Shown: piece after piece, positions 1 to 5,208 of the stretch | Layout: each line of letters opens with the position of its first letter | Numbering within the stretch: the first letter of the stretch is position 1 | Source of the DNA: Colimorpha sp034178965 | GTDB lineage: Bacteria > Bacteroidota > Bacteroidia > Bacteroidales > P3 | Length of the DNA stretch: 5,227 nt | Assembly (NCBI GenBank): GCA_034178965.1 | Contig: JAXFQM010000028.1 | Location: 1-5,227 of the forward strand | Reading direction: 5' to 3' | Notes under the pieces: generated by a model | What the model saw: only the letters and a program-made list of their open reading frames with translations | Told to the model about the DNA's origin: nothing | Databases searched by the model: none | Translations under genes and position numbers: made by a program

Positions 1-1346
1 TCCAGTGGCTGGAGACCTTCCTGCAAGGCTATGTGGGGGCAGTGGTGCTGGTGTCGCATGACCGGGCTTTCCTCGACAATGTGACGCGACGCACCGTGGA
101 AATCACCGCAGGGCGCATCTACGACTACCGCTGCCCCTACAGCGAGTATGTGGCGCAGATGCAGGCGCGCAGAGTCAGCCAAATGGCGCAACTCACCGCG
201 CAGCAGCGCGAGGTGGCGCAGATAGAGGCTTTCATTGAACGCTTCCGATACAAGGCCACCAAGGCCAAGCAGGTGCAGAGTAGGGTGAAGATGCTGGAGC
301 GCATGGAGCGAGTGAAGGTGGACGACGTCTCCGTCGAAAGCATTCATTTCCAGTTCCAGCCGGCGCCACACAGCGGGAAGATTGTCATAGAAACCAAAGG
401 ACTGGGAAAGAACTACGACACCACAAAAGTCTTCTCTGGTGTGGACATGCTGGTCACCAGCGGCAGCAAGATAGCCTTTGTGGGCAAGAACGGCGAGGGC
501 AAGAGCACGTTGGCGAAAATCTTCGTGGGCGAGATACACGACTACGAGGGCGCCTTCCGTTTGGGTGCGGGGGTGAAACTCGGCTATTACGCGCAAAACC
601 AAGCCGCCATGTTGGACGGCGACAAGACCGTGTTCCAAACCATCGACGACATCGCCACGGGCGACATACGCCCGAAGATACGCAACATTTTGGGACGCTT
701 CCTGTTCGATGAAGACGACATGGACAAACGCGTGCGCGTGCTCAGCGGCGGCGAAAAGGCAAGGCTGGCACTGGCGAAACTGCTCCTTGAGCCGAGCAAC
801 CTGCTCGTCCTCGACGAGCCTACAAACCACCTCGACATGGACAGCAAGGACGTGCTGAAGAGCGCGTTGCTGCAATACACCGGCACACTCATCCTCGTTT
901 CCCACGACCGCGACTTCCTCCAGGGCCTCGCCGACACCATCTACGAGTTCCGCAATGGAAGCGTGCACGAATTCAAGGGCGACATATTCGAGTTCCTCGA
1001 GTACCGAAAGTTGCAGGACTTGAAGCAGTTGGAGGGCGACCAGGCGGCACGATGCGCCGCCGCAGGGGAGACAGTCGTTTCTCAAAGCAAGATGAATTAC
1101 CAGCAAAGCAAGGAACGCGAGCGCGAACTGCGCAAGCGGCGCAATGCGGTTGCCAGGATAGAGGAGGAGGTTGCCGCACTCGAAACAAGCATGGCGCAGA
1201 AGGATGCACAGCTTGCCGCCAACCCCGCCACGGCCGGCGACCCCGCTTTCTACCAGGAATACGACGCCTTGAAGCGGCAGCTGGCGGAGCGCATGGAGGC
1301 TTGGGAGGCCGCTGTCATGGAGTTGGAGGCCGCCCAAGGCGCATAG
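1..1346 (+). CDS. ABC-F family ATPase (Uup/YheS/YdiF-like), 5'-truncated by the window edge
   Basis: This is a soluble ABC-F protein: two ATPase domains on one chain and no membrane segments. Family members bind the ribosome and act on translation or antibiotic protection. The frame is open through the left edge, so the GTG at 33 is an internal valine and not a start. Numbering from that codon, residues 1-30 are the end of the first ATPase domain (H-switch VSHDRAFL), and about 45-95 are the charged helical linker (P-site tRNA interaction motif) with the typical FRYKATKAKQ stretch. The second ATPase domain has Walker A GKNGEGKS (151-158), signature LSGGE (237-241), Walker B LLVLDEP (257-263) and the H-switch VSHDRDFL (289-296). 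Residues about 335-437 form a Lys/Arg/Glu-rich coiled-coil C-terminal domain. About 200 N-terminal residues are missing compared with usual members. All second-domain ATPase motifs are intact. The exact subfamily and substrate cannot be told from sequence alone. Confidence 0.95.
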   Translation, partial: QWLETFLQGYVGAVVLVSHDRAFLDNVTRRTVEITAGRIYDYRCPYSEYVAQMQARRVSQMAQLTAQQREVAQIEAFIERFRYKATKAKQVQSRVKMLERMERVKVDDVSVESIHFQFQPAPHSGKIVIETKGLGKNYDTTKVFSGVDMLVTSGSKIAFVGKNGEGKSTLAKIFVGEIHDYEGAFRLGAGVKLGYYAQNQAAMLDGDKTVFQTIDDIATGDIRPKIRNILGRFLFDEDDMDKRVRVLSGGEKARLALAKLLLEPSNLLVLDEPTNHLDMDSKDVLKSALLQYTGTLILVSHDRDFLQGLADTIYEFRNGSVHEFKGDIFEFLEYRKLQDLKQLEGDQAARCAAAGETVVSQSKMNYQQSKERERELRKRRNAVARIEEEVAALETSMAQKDAQLAANPATAGDPAFYQEYDALKRQLAERMEAWEAAVMELEAAQGA

Positions 1347-1353
1347 GTGCGCA

Positions 1354-1394
1354 GGGGAGGGGGCAGAGGGCTGTCCGCCCCGCCCGCCCTTTTT
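1354..1394 (+). terminator. Probable rho-independent terminator of the ABC-F gene
   Basis: Eight bases after the ABC-F stop codon a G-rich arm (1354-1364) can pair with a C-rich arm (1377-1389), with two small bulges or mismatches. A five-T run at 1390-1394 follows directly. The stem is imperfect but very GC-rich, and its position right after the gene supports the call. Confidence 0.5.
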
Positions 1395-1401
1395 CATTCT
1401 T

Positions 1402-1444
1402 GCCCGCCGCCATTCCCGTGGGGACAAAGGGAACGGCAGCGGGC
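1402..1444. repeat. 16-bp inverted repeat (14 of 16 paired), possible second terminator or intergenic element
   Basis: The arm GCCCGCCGCCATTCCC (1402-1417) faces GGGAACGGCAGCGGGC (1429-1444) across an 11-base loop. Fourteen of 16 positions pair. The two exceptions are C/A and A/C on the + strand, but become G/U wobbles in a minus-strand transcript, so that transcript would fold along the full arm. A TTTTT run lies five bases after the right arm (1450-1454), so on the + strand it could be a backup terminator for the ABC-F gene. No gene overlaps it. Confidence 0.55.
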
Positions 1445-1503
1445 AGTGCTTTTTACAGCAATCAACAGTTTGCATCAGGCATCCCCCAAAGAGTCCGCCA
1501 CAA

Positions 1504-1534
1504 CATGGGATGCGTGGGCCTTGCGCATCCCATG
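1504..1534. repeat. Perfect 11-bp inverted repeat in the intergenic region
   Basis: CATGGGATGCG (1504-1514) and CGCATCCCATG (1524-1534) are exact reverse complements around a nine-base loop. No T-run follows on either strand, so it is not a standard terminator. It lies about 85 bases upstream of the lipoprotein promoter. It could be a dispersed intergenic repeat, an RNA hairpin or a protein binding site; the sequence does not decide between these. Confidence 0.55.
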
Positions 1535-1616
1535 CGGCGCGTTGGTTCCGTGGAATATTGGAATAGCTGAAAACGAGAGTGGCAAAAAGAAAAATTAACT
1601 AAACAGTTCATTTTTT

Positions 1617-1648
1617 TTTGCGCACGTTGTTTTTTTTGTGTATCTTTG
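1617..1648 (+). promoter_or_regulatory. Bacteroidetes-type sigma-ABfr promoter for the lipoprotein-peptidase unit
   Basis: A -33 element TTTG (1617-1620) is followed after 20 bases by a -7 element TATCTTTG (1641-1648), matching the Bacteroidetes housekeeping consensus TTTG / TAnnTTTG in sequence and spacing. The start of transcription would fall around 1653-1656. The -33 box ends a nine-T run and a second T run lies between the boxes, which is typical of AT-rich promoter DNA here. The next gene downstream starts at 1839. Confidence 0.8.
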
Positions 1649-1653
1649 CAGCA

Positions 1654-1838
1654 GGTATTGGTGGGTGTTGGAATATCGCAACGAACTGACACATAGATTG
1701 AAACCCCCACATTTGCCCCTGTGTGACAAAAAAACAAATGCAAAGAGGCCTTGACATGTAGAAAAAACGATGCCGCCTCATCCACAAAAACGCGATGTGA
1801 AAGAAAAGAAACTTTAACCCCAAAAAGAGAGCAAAGAA
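1654..1838 (+). other. Long 5' leader of the lipoprotein mRNA
   Basis: If the promoter is right, about 185 nt of transcript precede the start codon. GTGGGTGTT (1661-1669) can pair with AACCCCCAC (1702-1710) with one mismatch, closing a large loop. The last 40 bases are A-rich with little structure and no strong Shine-Dalgarno sequence, as is usual for Bacteroidetes translation starts. I recognise no known riboswitch or leader peptide. Confidence 0.45.
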
Positions 1839-2294
1839 ATGAAAGCCAAGAATCAAATCAAGATCAAGTCCATGCTGGCCGTCTGCTGCATGGCTGCCGC
1901 GACCACCCTCATGCTGGTCTCCTGCGGCAAAGAACGCACCGTAGAGGTGACAGACGCCATCCTCTCCGACTGCCTAAACACCCAGGTGGGCAAGGTTGTT
2001 GTGGGTGGGCCCAACGGTACCTATTCCATAACAAGTAGGGGCAGGGACATACATGTGGTGCGGCATGACGTTGTCTTCGACTGCGGCTTTGACACCGTAT
2101 TGGTGCATGTATCCTACAACAAAGACACCATAAAAGTGTTTGAGGAGCCCATCTACCCCGATGGAGTCTCTGCAAATTGTCTCTGTACTATAAACATGGA
2201 CTATAGGCTGCGCGATCTGCCGAGCGGAAGAAGCGTGCTTGCATTTATGGCATATGACCACTTGTTCTACGACACAATCATCAATCTTCCATAG
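1839..2294 (+). CDS. Small secreted lipoprotein of unknown function, upstream partner of the peptidase gene
   Basis: The 151-residue product starts with a Lys-rich n-region (MKAKNQIKIK), a hydrophobic stretch (12-28) and the lipobox LVSC with the lipidated Cys at 29, so it should be exported and anchored in an envelope membrane. Mature residues follow as GKERTVEV; no Asp follows the Cys. The body is predicted beta-rich, with short alternating hydrophobic stretches such as DTVLVHVSY (85-93). It has Cys at 45, 82, 114 and 116, including a CLC motif. I place the start at 1839 because the ATG at 1872 would lose the basic n-region. It recalls small Bacteroidales lipoproteins of unknown function, and no enzyme motif is visible. 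The gene ends inside or just before the start of the peptidase gene, so the two are probably cotranscribed. Its position next to a secreted cysteine protease makes a role as inhibitor or chaperone possible; this is inference. Confidence 0.85.
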   Translation: MKAKNQIKIKSMLAVCCMAAATTLMLVSCGKERTVEVTDAILSDCLNTQVGKVVVGGPNGTYSITSRGRDIHVVRHDVVFDCGFDTVLVHVSYNKDTIKVFEEPIYPDGVSANCLCTINMDYRLRDLPSGRSVLAFMAYDHLFYDTIINLP

Positions 2295-2754
2295 CCAAAA
2301 CCATCATTCATATTTATTGGGCGCCATACTGCTGTCTGCAAGCGCCACGGCACAAATTTCTAAAGACTCAGTATGTCATATTGCAAAATATGACATACTG
2401 AATAATAAGTTAGACAGCCTAATAATTGTGTCGGAGACGAAAGCCGTGTCTCCCCGTGACACGATATGGACCTTGAATTCCTATATAATCTCTCCGGACT
2501 ACCAGAGTTGGTTCTTTTTTGTAGACGAACAGCCCTTGGCCAACTGGGGGCATAGATGCAAATATGTCTTTGTAAATAGACAAAACGCCTCCTATGTAGT
2601 ACGGGACATGTATATGCCACCAAGAGAGCCAAAGGAACTTCAAATTCATAACATGGTAGCAATACCCGGGCCCCAATACCCCGATTCTCTTATACTTTTT
2701 CCTACTCCGAAAAATGTGGCGGTGAAGGACAACGAATACGCCGTAATAAAATAA
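2254..2754 (+). CDS. N-terminal fragment of the frameshifted peptidase: signal peptide and N-terminal region
   Basis: The intact frame encodes a hydrophobic signal segment (YLLGAILLSASATAQ, encoded at about 2311-2355) with likely cleavage after an Ala-x-Ala type site, then about 130 residues containing DYQSWFFFVDEQP and HRCKYVFVNRQ. This precedes the peptidase core in the gene, and a propeptide role is possible. The first in-frame ATG is 2254 (a TTG at 2239 is also possible), which overlaps the lipoprotein gene by 41 bases and gives an odd, basic-poor leader of about 20 residues before the hydrophobic part. A TTG at 2317 would make the signal too short. The true start is therefore uncertain and may itself be damaged. 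Translation stops at 2752-2754, just after NEYAVIK, where the core should begin. Confidence 0.6.
   Translation: MTTCSTTQSSIFHSQNHHSYLLGAILLSASATAQISKDSVCHIAKYDILNNKLDSLIIVSETKAVSPRDTIWTLNSYIISPDYQSWFFFVDEQPLANWGHRCKYVFVNRQNASYVVRDMYMPPREPKELQIHNMVAIPGPQYPDSLILFPTPKNVAVKDNEYAVIK
2368..2401. repeat. Perfect 15-bp inverted repeat with GCAA tetraloop inside the peptidase gene
   Basis: TCAGTATGTCATATT (2368-2382) and AATATGACATACTGA (2387-2401) are exact reverse complements separated by only GCAA, a GNRA tetraloop. The RNA would form a 15-bp hairpin about 75 bases after the lipoprotein stop codon. It is also translated (SVCHIAKYDIL) just after the predicted signal peptide. No T-run follows on the + strand, so it is not a standard terminator. 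Possible roles are mRNA stabilisation, attenuation between the two genes, or a remnant of a small insertion. Confidence 0.8.
2428..2462. repeat. Second, bulged inverted repeat close to the first
   Basis: GTGTC-GGAGAC (2428-2438) can pair with GTCTCC (2448-2453) and, after a four-base bulge, GACAC (2458-2462). That gives 11 pairs around a nine-base loop. It starts 26 bases after the perfect hairpin and lies in coding sequence. It may be chance, but two strong hairpins in tandem near the start of one gene are noteworthy. Confidence 0.4.
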
Positions 2755-2833
2755 GCGGCGGTGGCAATATGATATATAACTATACGCGATATTGGTTTGA
2801 CTGTAGCATCGTATACCAAACACTTGTAAACAT

Positions 2834-3094
2834 TTGTCACTACGACCCTCAAAAATCTACGTCATTATGGCGAATGGCAGAAATTCAGAGATGTGCTATA
2901 ACAGTAGTGATAATATAAATCCTAAATACGTAACACTCCCGAATGATTTAAACTTTGACGGAACTGACGATATTCAGTATGCAGCAACAATAGCCAATAT
3001 CAATACTGTGTTCAACACGTTGCAACAGAAAATAACCAACAAGGACAATGTGTTTATTTTGTCACGGATCATGGCGATGTCAATTCCACACTAA
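2834..3094 (+). CDS. Middle fragment of the frameshifted peptidase: first half of the peptidase core
   Basis: The frame is open from after a TAG at 2804 (first possible start TTG 2834) to 3094, but only about 2852-3058 carries the peptidase match: IYVIMANGR, then LNFDGTDDIQYAATIANI and VFNTLQQKITNKDNVFI. These resemble the strand-turn-helix region before the catalytic His in Bacteroidales C13-like peptidases. Its last residues (LSRIMAMSIPH) are out-of-frame reading of DNA that in the next frame gives FVTDHGDV. It has no plausible start or ribosome binding site of its own and should not be taken as a separate gene. The segment 2757-2855, with YTRYWFDCSIVYQTLVNICHYD, belongs before it in yet another frame. 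Confidence 0.45.
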   Translation: MSLRPSKIYVIMANGRNSEMCYNSSDNINPKYVTLPNDLNFDGTDDIQYAATIANINTVFNTLQQKITNKDNVFILSRIMAMSIPH

Positions 3095-4944
3095 CCTTAT
3101 GGAATTCCGTTCAGGCCCCGCAATCATGGTTTGTGTCGCAAGTAAACAAGTTATCCCACGCAAAGTCCATCAACGTGTGCATGGAACAATGCTTCAGCGG
3201 AGGATATGCCACCTCTTTAGCGGGAGACAATAGGGTAATAGCCACAGCCTGTTCGGCCAACGAGAGTTCTTGGTCACGAAATGACAATATCTTCGACGAA
3301 TTTTGCTACCACTGGGTGTCTGCTGTAAATAGCATATATTCCAATGGAATAGTCAATGCTGACTACAACAACGATGGCTACGTGACTATGGACGAAGCAT
3401 TCCTTTACGCCAAGACCCACGATGCGTGTAACGAAACCCCACAATACAGTTCTCCTCAAAATCCCAACCTGGGGAAGTATCTCACTTTGAACGGTGTGCT
3501 AAAGTACTACGACCTATATTTGCGCGACAACGCGCCCGACAATGGCACAGAGCCCACTGCCGCAATCATCTATCCAAGTCCCTATGACAGTCCTGACCTG
3601 TGGCTTCGCAGGTTCGCCGACGGGGGCACGGAACACCAATTGGCCAAGCAAGGAGCCACCAACTATGTCTATGCCAAAGTTAGAAATAGGGGCCAAACAA
3701 CCACCGTGGGTCGCGACACGTTGAGGATATTCATCAAAAGGGCTGGCATTGGCTTGAATGCGTGGCCAAATGGATGGGTGGAACTTGGCAACAGTGTTAT
3801 CCCCGCCATCCAGCCAGGAGATAGTGCCGTGGTTTGTGTGCCAGGGCTGTTTCCATCGCAGCCAAGTCTTCCCTATTTGCCTCCCGATATTAACTATATG
3901 CTGCTCGCACGCATTGAGTCAAACGTGGATTTTCTAACCGTGGATGAGGAGGGCAACACAGGGCAGAACATCATCAGCAACAACAACATTTCCTGCAAGA
4001 ATGTTGTCGTTTCCAATTCGATTTGGATCGGTGACATGACAACAGATGTTGCCGTAGCGAGAATGGAGAACGACTCGGACAAGCCTTTTACCACCAACCT
4101 AATGTGCTCCTCACCGCTGAATGAGCAGGGTAAACCCCTCTACAAAGAGGCCGAAATTAGGATGATTTTCGACAAGCAAATCATTGAACTGTGGCAGAAA
4201 AATGGTGGAATGGTAAACGGCATGCGCCGGATAAATGACACCACGTTTCTCGTGACTGCTACCGAGACAAGTCTTGAGGGCCTTATCATTCCGGCCAACT
4301 ACAAAGGACAAATGACCTTTAGGGTGAATTTTCTGACACAGGAATATACCGAAAAAGAGAAATATGAGTATATTGTTAGGGAGTTTGACATCGCCAACGA
4401 AAATATGATAGGAAGTCTCACGCTCATAGTAAACAAGTTTCCCAAGTCCAACCTGTTTAAGGCAGAAATAGAGGGCAGTAATTTGGCGTTAAGGAACGCC
4501 AATGTAACCCTCTCTGCCGACAACATAGGCGAAGCGGCCATCTATAACTGGTACAACACCTCAAAGGAACTCGTGGGCAGCGGAGAGAGTCTTTCCGTTA
4601 CTGCTGCGTCTACGGAAAAATATACTCTCGAAGTCATTGCAACCGCCGACGGCTACAAAGACTATGACAGCGTGGTGGTGGCAACTAGTTTGGGACGCAT
4701 TGAAAGTGTCTCCCCAAACCCCGCCAACGCGCATGTAACAGTAGCCTATAGCCTCTCTGGCGAGATAGCAAGTGCCAGCATAAAGGTGCAAAATGTAGCG
4801 GGGCAAATTTTCTACTCCGCGCCGCTGAACACCAGTGTAAACTTGCACGTCATCGACCTGCAGGCCATCCCCGCAGGGCAATACACGGTGCGTATAGAGT
4901 GCGCTGGCAACGTGCAAGATACCAAAACATTGATAGTAAACTAA
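3058..4944 (+). CDS. C-terminal fragment of the peptidase: catalytic His and Cys, EF-hand-like loop, beta domains, T9SS sorting domain
   Basis: The match to the peptidase is open from 3058. Gene callers may start at GTG 3133 or ATG 3181, but these are internal codons, and a 3133 start would drop the catalytic His at 3070-3072. The Cys is at 3190-3192 in MEQCFSGG, followed by RVIATACSANESS, typical of the legumain-like fold. An EF-hand-like loop DYNNDGYVTMDE (3361-3396) may bind calcium. From about 3553 to 4014 a beta-rich, CARDB-like domain begins with SPDLWLRR and contains NYVYAKVRNRG. A further beta-rich region of unknown family and an Ig-like repeat follow. From about 4693 the sequence (ESVSPNPA to DTKTLIVN at the very end) is a type A T9SS sorting domain, so the protein should cross the outer membrane and be attached to the surface or released. 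Alone, this fragment lacks a signal peptide and could not be exported. Confidence 0.85.
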   Translation, partial: FVTDHGDVNSTLTLWNSVQAPQSWFVSQVNKLSHAKSINVCMEQCFSGGYATSLAGDNRVIATACSANESSWSRNDNIFDEFCYHWVSAVNSIYSNGIVNADYNNDGYVTMDEAFLYAKTHDACNETPQYSSPQNPNLGKYLTLNGVLKYYDLYLRDNAPDNGTEPTAAIIYPSPYDSPDLWLRRFADGGTEHQLAKQGATNYVYAKVRNRGQTTTVGRDTLRIFIKRAGIGLNAWPNGWVELGNSVIPAIQPGDSAVVCVPGLFPSQPSLPYLPPDINYMLLARIESNVDFLTVDEEGNTGQNIISNNNISCKNVVVSNSIWIGDMTTDVAVARMENDSDKPFTTNLMCSSPLNEQGKPLYKEAEIRMIFDKQIIELWQKNGGMVNGMRRINDTTFLVTATETSLEGLIIPANYKGQMTFRVNFLTQEYTEKEKYEYIVREFDIANENMIGSLTLIVNKFPKSNLFKAEIEGSNLALRNANVTLSADNIGEAAIYNWYNTSKELVGSGESLSVTAASTEKYTLEVIATADGYKDYDSVVVATSLGRIESVSPNPANAHVTVAYSLSGEIASASIKVQNVAGQIFYSAPLNTSVNLHVIDLQAIPAGQYTVRIECAGNVQDTKTLIVN

Positions 4945-4970
4945 CCCTATCTAACGCCCACCCAACGATT

Positions 4971-5003
4971 GCCTCGACGGCCACAGGTCGCCGAGGCTTG
5001 TTT
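4971..5003 (+). terminator. Probable rho-independent terminator of the lipoprotein-peptidase unit
   Basis: Twenty-six bases after the peptidase stop codon, GCCTCGACGGCC (4971-4982) pairs with GGTCGCCGAGGC (4986-4997) across a three-base loop. Ten of 12 positions match, and one of the others is a G/U wobble. TTGTTT follows (4998-5003). The T-run is interrupted, so efficiency is uncertain. Confidence 0.65.
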
Positions 5004-5048
5004 CGCCCCCACGGGCAAGGGCGCAACGCTTCAGTTGTGCGCCGAAAC
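5000..5048. repeat. Nested inverted repeats in the GC-rich tail
   Basis: GTTTCG (5000-5005) can pair with CGAAAC (5043-5048). Inside it GGCGCAAC (5020-5027) pairs with GTTGTGCGCC (5034-5043) with a two-base bulge; the two helices share base 5043. This would be a branched or bulged structure in RNA or single-stranded DNA, or simply part of a dispersed GC-rich repeat. No function is evident. Confidence 0.35.
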
Positions 5049-5208
5049 AGCACATCCCTTGGAGGAGGGCGGCTGATTGAGGCCCGCAGGGCGGAATTAA
5101 GTGGAATTGCCCCCATGGAAGGCCTCGGCTTGGACAAAGGGGCGCCTTATCCCTCCTGCTACTGAAGGCAAGGCTAAAAGTGGCATGGAAAAACGAAATA
5201 GCAGCGGG
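5049..5208. other. GC-rich non-coding tail, no gene recognised
   Basis: Short frames are open on both strands here, but they have Arg/Pro/Gly-rich composition, overlap the peptidase end or each other, and show no domain. AGGAGGG (about 5062-5068) can pair with CCCTCCT (about 5151-5157), and GGAATT occurs twice 11 bases apart (5093, 5104). I see no promoter or tRNA. The composition resembles the intergenic stretch at 1347-1560 more than the peptidase gene. Confidence 0.4.

Larger units (their letters stand above)
2254..4944 (+). pseudogene. Secreted C13-like (legumain/caspase-like) cysteine peptidase with T9SS sorting domain, broken by three frameshifts
   Basis: Read across three frames this is one gene. 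The first frame runs to a TAA at 2752. The match continues one frame back from 2751 (ISGGGN then YTRYWFDC), shifts again at 2851-2855 (QK then IYVIMANG) and again at 3057-3060 (VFI then FVTDHGD). After that it is open to 4944. Each step equals one missing base in an A4, A5 or T4 run; the three together return to the first frame. The repaired product would be 897 residues: signal peptide, N-terminal region (to about 165), peptidase core with His in TDHG (about 274) and Cys in MEQCFSGG (about 314), EF-hand-like loop, beta domains and T9SS tag. The 40-residue His to Cys spacing resembles legumain. Unrepaired, no fragment carries both catalytic residues with a signal peptide. The breaks may be real decay or consensus errors. 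Confidence 0.8.

Noticed and set aside
1052..1598. Open frames over the ABC-F end and the intergenic stretch (1052-1570, 1347-1598, + strand)
   Set aside because: They are other-frame readings of the ABC-F gene or run through the terminator and inverted repeats. Composition is Arg/Gly/Pro-rich with no domain.
1347..1640. CRISPR array, tRNA or insertion sequence
   Set aside because: There are no regularly spaced direct repeats, no cloverleaf, and no transposase-like frame. The repeats are single hairpins.
1462..1856. Minus-strand open frames across the lipoprotein promoter
   Set aside because: They lie on the AT-rich promoter and leader. The Phe/Lys-rich product comes from T and A runs, and no Bacteroidetes promoter faces that way.
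2368..2401. Rho-independent terminator between the lipoprotein and peptidase genes
   Set aside because: The stem is AT-rich and is followed by AATAATAAG with no T-run, and the peptidase frame reads through it.
2746..3061. Programmed ribosomal frameshifting at the three shift sites
   Set aside because: Three successive -1 shifts would be needed. The first two sites allow slippage of one tRNA on A AAA, but none is a proper X XXY YYZ heptamer, and the third (ATT TTG) re-pairs poorly. The runs are also too short for efficient transcriptional slippage.
4850..5165. Open frames on both strands over the peptidase end and tail (minus 4850-5137, plus 4899-5165)
   Set aside because: Both overlap the T9SS sorting domain and the terminator, overlap each other, and show no recognisable domain.
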